Below, piece by piece: positions 1 through 5,811 of a stretch of DNA of 5,811 nt. Source of the stretch: Globobulimina sp. (taxonomy: Eukaryota; Foraminifera; Rotaliida); NCBI GenBank assembly GCA_003354225.1, contig PIVH01000434.1:1-5811 (forward strand), given 5' to 3'. A program made the position numbers and the translations under genes. Each line of letters begins with the position of its first letter. Position 1 is the first letter of the stretch. The notes beneath the pieces are model-generated. The model worked only from the letters and a program-made list of their open reading frames with translations. It made no database searches and was not told the DNA's origin.

Positions 1-440
1 TGGTCGGGCAGGTCCTCGAAGTCGGCAGAGATCTCGAACCTCGCCAATCGGTACCAGTGGCGGACATCCACCGCCGACTGCCCCATCAAGAGTCCCTTCA
101 CGGTCTTCCCTGCGATCTCACGCGTGTCGCAGAAGACGGACTCATAAGGAGTCACGTACTGACCGCCAGGGACCTTGAAGAGGTTCATGTACTCCTGCTC
201 GATCTCCGACTGGAGCCCCTCCAGACCCGACGCTGCCCGAAGCGACCTCCTGACATCGGCGACGAGCTCTTCACCGAAGACCTCGCCAACCGAGTCAAGG
301 AAGGCACCCGAACGAAGCGACTCGAGGCTCTCGACCGAGGGCGGAGCCCTGAAAGCCCCGGAGAGGAAGGAGTACATCCCGATACGGAACGGACGAATCT
401 CCGCGAGTTCACCTCGCCGTTCTAGAACAGATCCAGACAT
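1..440 (-). CDS. TorD/DmsD-family molybdoenzyme chaperone, partial (prokaryotic DNA)
   Basis: Seen: an open minus-strand frame of 146 codons with no stop, running off position 1. From an ATG at 440-438 it has an N-terminal helix-like part (MYSFLSGAF near residue 22, then PPS), a central LFKVPGG, then VTPYESVF near residues 96-103, GLLMGQSAVDV near 116, and DFEDLPD at 140-146 followed by a partial CA codon (His or Gln). Known: TorD/DmsD/NarJ-type chaperones are all-helical cytoplasmic proteins that bind the signal peptide and apoprotein of molybdopterin oxidoreductases before Tat export, and they carry a PYES-like stretch and an E/D-x-x-P-D-H motif. About three quarters of a usual 200-residue protein is visible. 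The segment is much richer in G+C than the rest, so I infer it comes from a different, prokaryotic genome. The ATG at 440 lies in sequence that belongs to the neighbouring zinc-finger exon, so the true start is uncertain. The protein-coding frame probably reaches only about 411-428. Confidence 0.72.
   Translation of the reverse strand, partial: MSGSVLERRGELAEIRPFRIGMYSFLSGAFRAPPSVESLESLRSGAFLDSVGEVFGEELVADVRRSLRAASGLEGLQSEIEQEYMNLFKVPGGQYVTPYESVFCDTREIAGKTVKGLLMGQSAVDVRHWYRLARFEISADFEDLPD
411..435. other. Junction between G+C-rich prokaryotic and A+T-rich eukaryotic DNA
   Basis: Left of this interval the sequence is G+C-rich and codes for a TorD-like protein on the minus strand. Right of it the sequence is A+T-rich and codes for a RanBP2 zinc finger on the plus strand. 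The change occurs within about 25 bases and cuts the zinc-finger gene before any usable start codon. The exact breakpoint cannot be fixed to the base. Confidence 0.75.
419..428. repeat. 10-bp perfect palindrome GTTCTAGAAC at the junction
   Basis: GTTCTAGAAC reads identically on both strands and contains an XbaI-type TCTAGA site. It sits at the composition change. It may be chance, a ligation scar or a micro-inverted repeat that promoted a chimeric join. The next outer pair (C418/A429) does not match, so the arms stop at five bases. Confidence 0.6.
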
Positions 441-1417
441 AGAATGGGAATGTTTGATGTGCAGTTACATGAATTTAAGCATTATGGCGAGTTGTAAAAT
501 ATGTTCACATCAGAAAACACATAATAATGATAAACGTTTTTCTAACAACAAAATATTTGCGGTCTTTGTTTGCGGCCCAGATCCAACCCAAAATGAACAA
601 GATTTGAATTCGCGAAATTTGCGTGGTCAAACCTATATAGATTTGTTGCAAGATACCAATGCCAATGATGAAGAATGGAGAGAATATATGATTTATAAAA
701 ATGAGTTTCCATCAAATGATGAAATGCATAAATGTTCCGGCATTGTAATAAGTGGTTCCAAATATGATTCATATACAAATGATGCTGAATGGAAATTGAA
801 ATTGCAAGCAATTATAAGAGATATTTATTATAATCAGAGGAAAATTAAATTGTTAGGTATTTGTTTTGGGCATCAAATAATTATACATTCATTAAGGTAT
901 TTGTACATATTTCATGTGATAAATTTAGAGAAACTCTTTTTTTTTGGTTTCCTGATACAGAGAGAAAGAGGAGATTGTTGTTGGTAGAAATAGTAAAAGA
1001 ACATCGATGGAATTAGGATTATTTGCTATTAATTTGAATGATAAATTTGATGCATTTTGGGCGAGATATAATGTTAAAATAAGTGATGAATTATTATGGA
1101 TCCATGAAGCCCACAATGACATTGTCTTTAAAATGCCGGAAAATGTAGTAAATAATGATGATATGCGTATGGATGTAAATATTTTAGCATACTCACAATA
1201 TACAGATAATGAAATGTATCACATTGGTGATTATATTTTAGGAGTTCAGGGTCATCCAGAATTTTCAACCGATTATTTATCAAAGGCCATTGTTACAAAT
1301 CAGAAAGGTATCGGTTTAGATGATGATGAAATGAATGCTGTTTTGGATACAATGAAATTAAATAAACCAAGTGTGTGTGAATGGAAATATATGCTTAAAA
1401 CATGGTTAAGGGCTTGA
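430..1417 (+). CDS. RanBP2 zinc finger-class I glutamine amidotransferase-like protein, 5' truncated, spliced
   Basis: Exon 1 is about 430-896 and exon 2 is 961-1417, giving about 307 residues. A RanBP2-type zinc finger comes first: Trp codon at 445, Cys codons at 451, 460, 493 and 502, Asn at 472 (pattern W-x-C-x2-C-x3-N-x6-C-x2-C). A class I GATase domain follows: an N-terminal FAVFVCGPDP strand, a GIVISGSKYDSY oxyanion-type loop, the nucleophile elbow GICFGHQ (Cys codon 862-864), VGRN shortly after the splice, and GVQGHPEFS carrying His 1253-1255 and Glu 1259-1261. The Cys-His-Glu triad is complete, so the domain is probably active. Known relatives are single-domain GATases such as plant gamma-glutamyl peptidases and GMP-synthase-like proteins; the substrate cannot be told here. 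The finger suggests RNA or ubiquitin binding (inference). The open frame extends left to an ATG at 175, but those residues are antisense TorD sequence, so the real start is missing. It ends in TGA. Confidence 0.87.
445..504 (+). other. RanBP2-type zinc finger (domain)
   Basis: The segment encodes WECLMCSYMN followed by six residues and CKIC. This matches the four-Cys RanBP2 consensus exactly, including the invariant Trp and Asn. In known families this fold binds single-stranded RNA (ZRANB2-like) or ubiquitin (NPL4/TAB2-like); the residues needed to decide are not obvious here. Confidence 0.88.
897..960 (+). other. Spliceosomal intron, 64 nt, GT-AG, phase 2
   Basis: The donor is AAG|GTATTTG. 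The acceptor is preceded by a pyrimidine tract (a run of nine T) and ends GATACAG|AG. Unspliced, the frame leaves conserved sequence after HSLR and stops at 985-987. Removing exactly 897-960 joins two bases of an Arg codon to position 961 and continues EKEEIVVGRNSKRTSMELG, as expected after the GATase nucleophile elbow, into the frame that holds the His-Glu pair. Length 64 is not a multiple of three. Confidence 0.92.
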
Positions 1418-1580
1418 ACCTGTTGGAAACACTTTTTTTTTGAAATTGTATACATTATCCTTGCACTTAACAGTAGTTTTCTTTTTTTTCATCCTAGCTT
1501 TGTCAGACGTAAAAATGGATTTGAGTTTAAACAAACAAGCATTGTACGTTTGTGTATACGATACACTCGGATACAGTTTA
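1418..1580. other. Convergent intergenic region, T-rich
   Basis: This 163-base gap separates the stops of two genes that converge tail to tail. It has two long T-runs on the plus strand (near 1432-1441 and 1480-1489) and an inverted repeat GTGTAT-ACG-ATACAC at 1552-1566. I see no AATAAA poly(A) signal on either strand. Both 3' ends must lie here or overlap. Confidence 0.6.
1552..1566. repeat. Short inverted repeat (6-bp arms, 3-nt loop)
   Basis: GTGTAT and ATACAC flank ACG. It lies just beyond the stop of the WD40 gene (minus strand). It is too short to call a terminator, and eukaryotic 3' ends do not need one, so this is descriptive only. Confidence 0.4.
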
Positions 1581-3790
1581 TTATAAAATGTCGAAACCAG
1601 CTCGATGTCTCAAACGAAAAATATTATCAACAACTTGTTGTGTACAGTTCATTTCCTGCTGTTTATAATCAATATCATTATCATTATCCTTATCATCATT
1701 ATTGTTCCATCCAATGGGTCCCCACAAAGTAACATGCGAATCCAATCCAGAACTTACAAATATTGGCAAATGCGGATGTGTGGCGATATTGTTTACAATA
1801 TTTGTTCCATTCACTAATATATTGACAATATCCCCATTTAAGCGATCATAAATATATATTTTCTTATCGTCTGAGCCAGAAATAATATAGTTATCACTAA
1901 AAAATTCTGCCTCTTTAATCGTCTCACAATGAATATGGCCAACATATCTTCCAAAATAATAAATATTTTCATTCAAATCATGCAAATCACTCTCTTCTCC
2001 AATTATCATTCCATTAATTCTAACATTCTCACCATTAACATCCGGATTCTCTTTCTCATCCTCAACATAACATTTATACGCTAACTTATAATATTTATTG
2101 TCATAACAATTAATAATATCCATATTGCTATCCATTGGCGGCAACAACATGTCTTTTTCTTTATTCTTCTGCTTATTCTTCGCAATTATATTTTTATTCC
2201 ATTTCATACATTTCATAATATCATTTTTATTCATATCACACAACATTTTCATATCATTTTTATTCTCCTGCAATTCAATTAATTTCGTTTCTTTTTCTGA
2301 CACCAAATTAAATAAAATATCCTGGAAATTCCTCTCTGAACACTTTGTCCGTAAAACCTCTTTTCGTCGACTTACTAAAGCATCCACATGGTCCAATATG
2401 TCATTATAAAACATATTATCATCGCTAGCATTGTCACTAACATTGTTATGTATATCTACTCTCTCTCGTGCTGCATTATGCATTCTCGAAAGCATGGCAA
2501 AGTTCAACATCTCCACAAATTCACCGTATTCACCCTCACTCTCACTCTCCTCACTCGACAGCTCACTCAATGCACTCTCTCCATTAGCATTAATACTCTC
2601 CGCCAGCACAGGAGGCGGCGCATTGATATTCCCATCTTCCTCGTGGATAAATTGCATTATCTCTGCAGTCTCATCATTGATGTTCGCTGTGTTTGCAAGT
2701 GACTTATTTGAGTCATAACATGTGGTTGGATTCATATACAAATAGCACGCATCGTGAATGTGTGTAGTTAGTATCTCAGAGCCGTCACTGTTATATTTAG
2801 CATGTGTGGGATGGCAATGTTGCGGGAACTTTAGCCGAAAATTATAAAAACACGAAATAGCATTGTTTTTATGGTATTTAAATAAGGAGTTTATCTCTGA
2901 ATATTTATTATCTGTGCAAGCAGCATCACCATGTTTGCGTAAATCAAATATGCGAATATATCCATCGCCGCAACCGGTCACCATCTCCCATGGTTTTAGA
3001 GGATTTATGTCAATGCTATACACTTCATAGTGTTTGTTGAACGTATTAAAGTCGTACAATAGAGATTGACTGAAGCGGCCTCGATTTGTCCTTGGTCCAC
3101 CACCAAAACCTTGGATGATAATATCCTGCGAACAGTGTAGAAACGTTTTTGTTTTATATTTTCGGCGGACATCAAAGTGTCGGATAGTACCATCTGCGGA
3201 ACACGAAAAGATCTCAAATGGTTTGGCCGCGTGGACGCAGATTTTGAGGATTTTGCGTGAATGATGATGGTATGAATGGAATGGTTTTATAAATAATGAA
3301 CTCGCTGTTGTTTGTGGCTGGTTATTGTTTTTATGATATGGTTTGAAAGTGAATGGGGAGTGGTTGATGTCGTAAATATTAATATCTGCGTCATTTCCAC
3401 CGGATGCTATTCTATTATTTATACCAAAGACACACGAATTATACATAAATTTGGCAGTGAAGACATTGCTTAAATGTCCTTTTAAAATACATAGCATTTT
3501 TGCGGTTTTACCGGTGTATTTTATACCAAATGCATCCCAGACACGGACAGTTTGATCATCTGAACCGGTGCAAAGGTGACGACCTGATTTCTCCCAACAA
3601 ACAGTATTTACACAACCTTTATGTCCGTATAAAGTCGATATTTTATGTAATGAGTGTATAAAATCATCTTTTTTAGTTGTTGATTTTTTGAATTTGTTTG
3701 AGTAATTCTCGTATGATGAAGTTTGAGGATTATTCTTATTTGATGGCGGATTTGTGGTATCGATTCTTTTGGGCGTCTTTTTAAAGACAT
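1581..3790 (-). CDS. DCAF8/WDTC1/DCAF6-like WD40-repeat protein, 5' end uncertain
   Basis: The frame is open from 3797 to the TAA at 1583-1581. Counting from the first in-frame Met (3497), there are 638 residues. A full first WD repeat lies upstream of it in the same frame (LYGHKGCVNTV to GSDDQTVRVWDAF, 3534 to about 3630), so 3497 is not the real start. Further repeats cover residues about 4-45, 85-111, 155-187 and 205-255. A 250-residue insert follows, then two C-terminal blades (YVGHIHCETI to IYIYDR, and THPHLPIFVSSGLD to LWGP). DxR motifs FDVR (108-111) and FDLR (184-187) match the WDxR boxes by which DCAFs dock on DDB1. By family, the role would be substrate receptor of a CUL4-DDB1 ubiquitin ligase (inference). 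The best start, ATG 3790-3788 with A at -3, is out of frame by one base near an A-run, and TGA (3800-3798) blocks the main frame. The C-terminus is Asn/Asp-rich. Confidence 0.85.
1668..1706 (-). repeat. ATT/ATC-rich low-complexity tract coding Asn/Asp run
   Basis: Tandem AT-rich triplets on the plus strand encode residues 598-610 of the WD40 protein, composed almost only of Asn and Asp with one Lys and one Ile. It lies after the last WD blade (LWGPIGW) and so falls in a disordered tail. Such tracts are typical of A+T-rich protist genomes and mutate by slippage. Confidence 0.7.
1968..2717 (-). other. Long charged insert between WD blades of the DCAF-like protein
   Basis: Residues about 261-510 separate the blade ending CYLYMNP from the blade starting YFGRYVGH. 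The insert has a Ser/Glu-rich stretch (307-324), a helical-looking part with EFVEMLNFAMLSRMH, and a Lys/Asn/Met-rich part (about 400-450). DCAF6 and WDTC1 also carry inserts in their WD propellers (WDTC1 a TPR region); I cannot recognise a TPR motif here. Confidence 0.6.
2526..2579 (-). repeat. Ser/Glu low-complexity tract (TCACTC-like repeats)
   Basis: Plus-strand CTCACTCTCACTCTCC-type repeats encode an acidic stretch, ESALSELSSEESESEGEY, in the insert of the WD40 protein. It is a likely casein kinase 2-type phosphorylation region by composition (inference). Confidence 0.6.
3788..3790 (-). promoter_or_regulatory. Candidate start codon of the WD40 gene, one base out of frame
   Basis: The ATG lies in the context GCCACAATGTCT, with A at -3, close to eukaryotic start consensus. 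The frame it opens reads 60 codons and stops at 3608-3610, while the WD40 blade is encoded in the neighbouring frame. A run of five A eleven bases in is a natural place for an indel: one more A would put this ATG in frame with the propeller. No GT donor lies between the ATG and the first blade, so an intron is not a good explanation. Confidence 0.45.
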
Positions 3791-3939
3791 TGTGGCGTCA
3801 GTATTACTTGAAGTTAATTACACTAAAGTTTTTTTTGTTACAAATCAGAAAGGTATCAAATGATGATGGCACGATAAATACCATAGACGCTCCATTTGAC
3901 AAAGGCACACCTTACATAAAGAATTTATAAATCATGTAA
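3791..3939. other. Intergenic segment upstream of WD40 gene
   Basis: It lies between the WD40 start region and the decayed copy. It contains a T-run at about 3829-3836, the short amidotransferase-derived repeat at 3835-3857, and about 80 bases I cannot assign. Any promoter of the WD40 gene must lie here or within the pseudogene; no TATA-type element is convincing. Confidence 0.5.
3835..3857 (+). repeat. 23-nt exact copy of part of the amidotransferase gene
   Basis: These bases are identical to 1290-1312 (exon 2, coding VTNQKG), in the same orientation. After a short mismatch both copies continue with TGATGATG. A 23-base exact match is unlikely by chance, and it lies next to a larger copy of the WD40 gene, so I read it as part of the same duplication. 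Confidence 0.65.
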
Positions 3940-4397
3940 TAAATCAAATATGCGAATATATACATCGCCACAATAGGTCACCATCTCCCATGGTTTTGAA
4001 GAATTTATATCAATGCTATACACTTCATAGTGTTTGTTGAACGTATTAAAGTCGTACAATAGAGATTGACTGAAGCGGCCTCGATTTGTCCTTGGTCCAC
4101 CACCATAACCTTGGATGATAATATCTTGCGACCAGTGTAGAAACGTTTTTGTTTTATATTTTCGGCGGATATCAAAGTGTCGGATAGTATCATCTGCGGA
4201 ACACGAAAAGATTTTGCATGAATGATGATGGTATGAATGGAATGGTTTTATAAATAATGAACTCTGTGTTGTTTGTGGCTGGTTATTGTTTTTATGATAT
4301 TGTTTGAAAGTGAATGGGGAGTGGTTGATGTCGTAAATATTAATATCTGCGTCATTCGCGCGAATTTACCGAATTAATACCAAAGACGCGCGAATTA
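3940..4397 (-). pseudogene. Decayed partial duplicate of the WD40 gene
   Basis: This block copies 2940-3441. Positions 3940-4210 match 2940-3210 at an offset of exactly 1000 bases, and 4211-4356 match 3250-3395, so 39 nt (13 codons) have been lost. By hand I count 17 substitutions in 417 aligned bases (about 96% identity): 14 change the amino acid and 3 are silent. Several hit conserved WD positions, for example GDG to GDV and ADG to ADD. From 4357 the match breaks, then resumes at 4377-4397 with a 5-base net difference that shifts the frame. The matching frame has no Met at its beginning and is closed by a stop shortly after the copy ends (TAA near 3928-3930). It lacks the N- and C-terminal blades and is not expected to make a working protein. 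Confidence 0.85.
4354..4396. repeat. Direct repeat CGCGCGAATT at the copy breakpoint, with 12-bp palindrome
   Basis: CGCGCGAATT occurs at 4357-4366 and again at 4387-4396. The first copy is part of the perfect palindrome ATTCGCGCGAAT (4354-4365). The parent gene has CACACGAATT once, at the place matching the second copy. The first copy replaces 25 parental bases, so it looks like a small templated insertion. Confidence 0.6.
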
Positions 4398-4443
4398 AAA
4401 GGTTTGTACGTTTTAGAAAATAAGCTAGTCATTCAAAAAGAAG

Positions 4444-5811
4444 CTAAGTGTCATACAGATCTTGAAACTCTTTTATCATTTCCAATAAATGGAATTCTTC
4501 AACCACCTGCATACTTTTTATAAGATACCGTTCCATTTTTTTAATATCAAATATATTGTTTGTTGAAACCAATGCAAAATTGAATGCAGACATTACATTT
4601 TCAACTTCTTCTTGGTTTTTCAAAACATAAACGTCATTGCTTCTGCCAATATATTGCATCATAGCAGTAACACATTGTTTATAGTTATAAGATGGACGTG
4701 AATCGAATACGCGATTGCAGGTTTCATGCAATATTTTTAACATAGCAACTTTCATGTTGAATTCACGGAATTGTTTCGCTTCCGAAATATTTAATAATGC
4801 TGCATAACTTGGAAACACATCAATAAGACATGCTGTCATTAACGATTCAAAGTTAAACAATGTTTTGATATTTTCAGTTGTTAAACTTGCGATGCCATCT
4901 CCACAATGTAAATCTTTTAAATGTACATTCTCATTCAACACATTTCCATTATGTTTAAATGCGTTTGGTACGCCATAGATTGACTGGGTTTGAATATTGT
5001 GTTTCGTTTCTTTTATTGTCCAATCATCATTTGCATTGAAATGAAATGTTACAATCCCATCTGTGATTTCTAACATTGTCATTTCTGACTGATATCCAAT
5101 ATCTATTTGCATTTTAACGTTTTTTCGATATTGAATACGTTTAATACCAGTTACATCTGCTATTTTATCAAATTGTTGTTGTGTGTTCAATAATATATGG
5201 TGTTTCTTTTTAGATTTTAATTTTTGATGTATTATTTGTTCAATTCCGTACAAATCTTTTGCTACTTTCTGCGGTAATTCAATTGCAGATGAGCCAATAG
5301 TTCTGACCCTCCTCAAAACGGATAGACATTTCTTAATGTCTACATTTTTCATTGGTAATGCTTTTTGTTTATAATCAATTGCAAATGATATCCATTGTAT
5401 ATTTTGATTTGCATGTAAATATCGTTCGGGTAAATTTTCTGAACCAAACTTTAATAATACATGCGATTCTAATCCATACCCATCATTATCATCAAGTCTA
5501 TATGCTTCGATTCCTGTCTCTCGTTGTATAAGATTCAACATTTTTTGGTACAACAGTGTAGGTACTCCTTCCGATGCTAATATAATTGCATCTTTAAACT
5601 GCTTCAATTTTGAAACCAAACAGATTTTTCCAATGGAGAGGATTGCTTTTGCTTTTTTATCCATCGTCAGTACCAATTGTTTACCATCAAAATTTGCCGG
5701 ATTTAACGATGTTTCCACCCCTGGACTGGCCAATACATATCCATTCTCCTTATCTTTAATTGTTAATGTATGGCTAAATAGCACACCTCGTGGCGCCGAT
5801 AAAATTCCTAA
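4444..5811 (-). CDS. SPO11/topoisomerase VI subunit A-like protein, Toprim half plus C-terminal extension, 5' partial
   Basis: The frame is open from the window edge to the TAG at 4446-4444, 455 codons. The GTG at 5784 is internal, not a start: in-frame LGILSAPRG precedes it and matches the opening of the SPO11/Top6A Toprim region (compare LGIVASPKG-type sequence). Counting from 5784, ILASEGVP (68-75) matches the ITGKGxP segment, RLDDNDGYGLE (96-106) matches the LxDADPxG metal-binding DxD (Asp codons at 5490-5488 and 5484-5482), and LKFGSENL plus IQWISF follow as in the family. Known: this family makes double-strand breaks with a tyrosine in an N-terminal winged helix, here outside the window; SPO11 acts in meiosis. 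Odd: the Glu of the VEKD-type motif seems replaced (ICLVSKLKQF, 54-63), that segment is shortened, and residues about 225-446 have no counterpart I recognise. It could be SPO11, a plant-like Top6A, or a mobile-element homologue. Confidence 0.75.
   Translation of the reverse strand, partial: LGILSAPRGVLFSHTLTIKDKENGYVLASPGVETSLNPANFDGKQLVLTMDKKAKAILSIGKICLVSKLKQFKDAIILASEGVPTLLYQKMLNLIQRETGIEAYRLDDNDGYGLESHVLLKFGSENLPERYLHANQNIQWISFAIDYKQKALPMKNVDIKKCLSVLRRVRTIGSSAIELPQKVAKDLYGIEQIIHQKLKSKKKHHILLNTQQQFDKIADVTGIKRIQYRKNVKMQIDIGYQSEMTMLEITDGIVTFHFNANDDWTIKETKHNIQTQSIYGVPNAFKHNGNVLNENVHLKDLHCGDGIASLTTENIKTLFNFESLMTACLIDVFPSYAALLNISEAKQFREFNMKVAMLKILHETCNRVFDSRPSYNYKQCVTAMMQYIGRSNDVYVLKNQEEVENVMSAFNFALVSTNNIFDIKKMERYLIKSMQVVEEFHLLEMIKEFQDLYDT

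Noticed and set aside
57-425. 122-codon plus-strand ORF and 75-codon minus-strand ORF in the G+C-rich part
   Set aside because: Both are shadows of the TorD-like frame; G+C-rich DNA has few stops, and neither shows a family pattern.
175-429. Plus-strand frame giving the amidotransferase an 85-residue N-terminus starting at an ATG at 175
   Set aside because: These residues are Arg/Ser/Pro-rich antisense of the TorD-like gene in G+C-rich DNA. The eukaryotic protein begins to make sense only from about DPDIEWEC, so the extension is an artefact of the junction.
2125-2718. Three overlapping plus-strand ORFs rich in Phe, Ile and Ser
   Set aside because: They are antisense to the WD40 insert; the hydrophobic look comes from reading Lys/Asn/Glu codons backwards, not from membrane segments.
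3608-3790. 60-codon minus-strand ORF starting MSLKRR
   Set aside because: Past its first few codons it is the wrong frame of the WD40 N-terminal region and first blade. Only its ATG is of interest, as a possible start.
4005-4193. A 62-codon minus-strand ORF here and a closely similar 70-codon one at 3005-3217
   Set aside because: The similarity is only because the WD40 DNA is duplicated; both are the wrong frame of the propeller sequence.
5782-5784. GTG as start codon of the SPO11-like protein
   Set aside because: The family-matching residues LGILSAPRG lie upstream in the same frame up to the window edge, and GTG starts are not expected in eukaryotic nuclear genes.
430-5811. Giant-virus origin, considered because of A+T richness and a Top6A-like gene
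   Set aside because: The spliced intron, DCAF-type WD40 protein and local pseudogene fit a eukaryotic nuclear genome better, and there is no viral hallmark gene in the window.
1-5811. CRISPR array, tRNA, rRNA or insertion sequence
   Set aside because: I saw no regularly spaced repeats, cloverleaf-type sequence, rRNA-like stretch or transposase frame on either strand.

Overview
The window looks like a fragment of an A+T-rich eukaryotic (probably protist) genome joined at its left end to a short piece of G+C-rich prokaryotic DNA. The evidence for a eukaryote is a clean 64-nt GT-AG intron in one gene, a RanBP2-type zinc finger, a WD40 protein resembling DCAF-type CUL4-DDB1 adaptors, and a SPO11/Top6A-like protein. 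TAA, TGA and TAG all end genes here, which fits the standard code. The lineage cannot be named from sequence alone. | Layout. (1) Positions 1 to about 428: minus-strand fragment of a TorD/DmsD-family chaperone, visibly G+C-rich (37 of 60 bases in line 241-300, against 17 of 60 in line 661-720). Its frame runs off the left edge. (2) A sharp junction at about 411-435, centred on the 10-bp palindrome GTTCTAGAAC. (3) About 430-1417, plus strand: RanBP2 zinc finger fused to a class I glutamine amidotransferase-like domain with the full Cys-His-Glu triad, one intron at 897-960, and a 5' end cut by the junction. (4) 1581-3790, minus strand, convergent with the previous gene: a DCAF8/WDTC1/DCAF6-like WD40 protein with a long acidic/charged insert. 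Its first blade lies upstream of the first in-frame Met, so the 5' end is broken or mis-sequenced. (5) 3791-4443: no intact gene. It holds a decayed partial copy of the WD40 gene (3940-4397) and a 23-nt copy of part of the amidotransferase gene (3835-3857). The order and orientation match the parent locus, so this looks like the remnant of one larger tandem duplication. (6) 4444-5811, minus strand, running off the right edge: the Toprim half of a SPO11/topoisomerase VI A-like protein with a conserved DxD, apparent loss of the usual Toprim glutamate, and about 220 extra C-terminal residues of unknown type. | The three eukaryotic genes have no evident shared pathway, and nothing suggests an operon. 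The points of most interest are the divergent SPO11-like protein, the zinc finger-amidotransferase fusion, the local duplication scar, and the prokaryote/eukaryote junction, which is most simply an assembly or amplification chimera.
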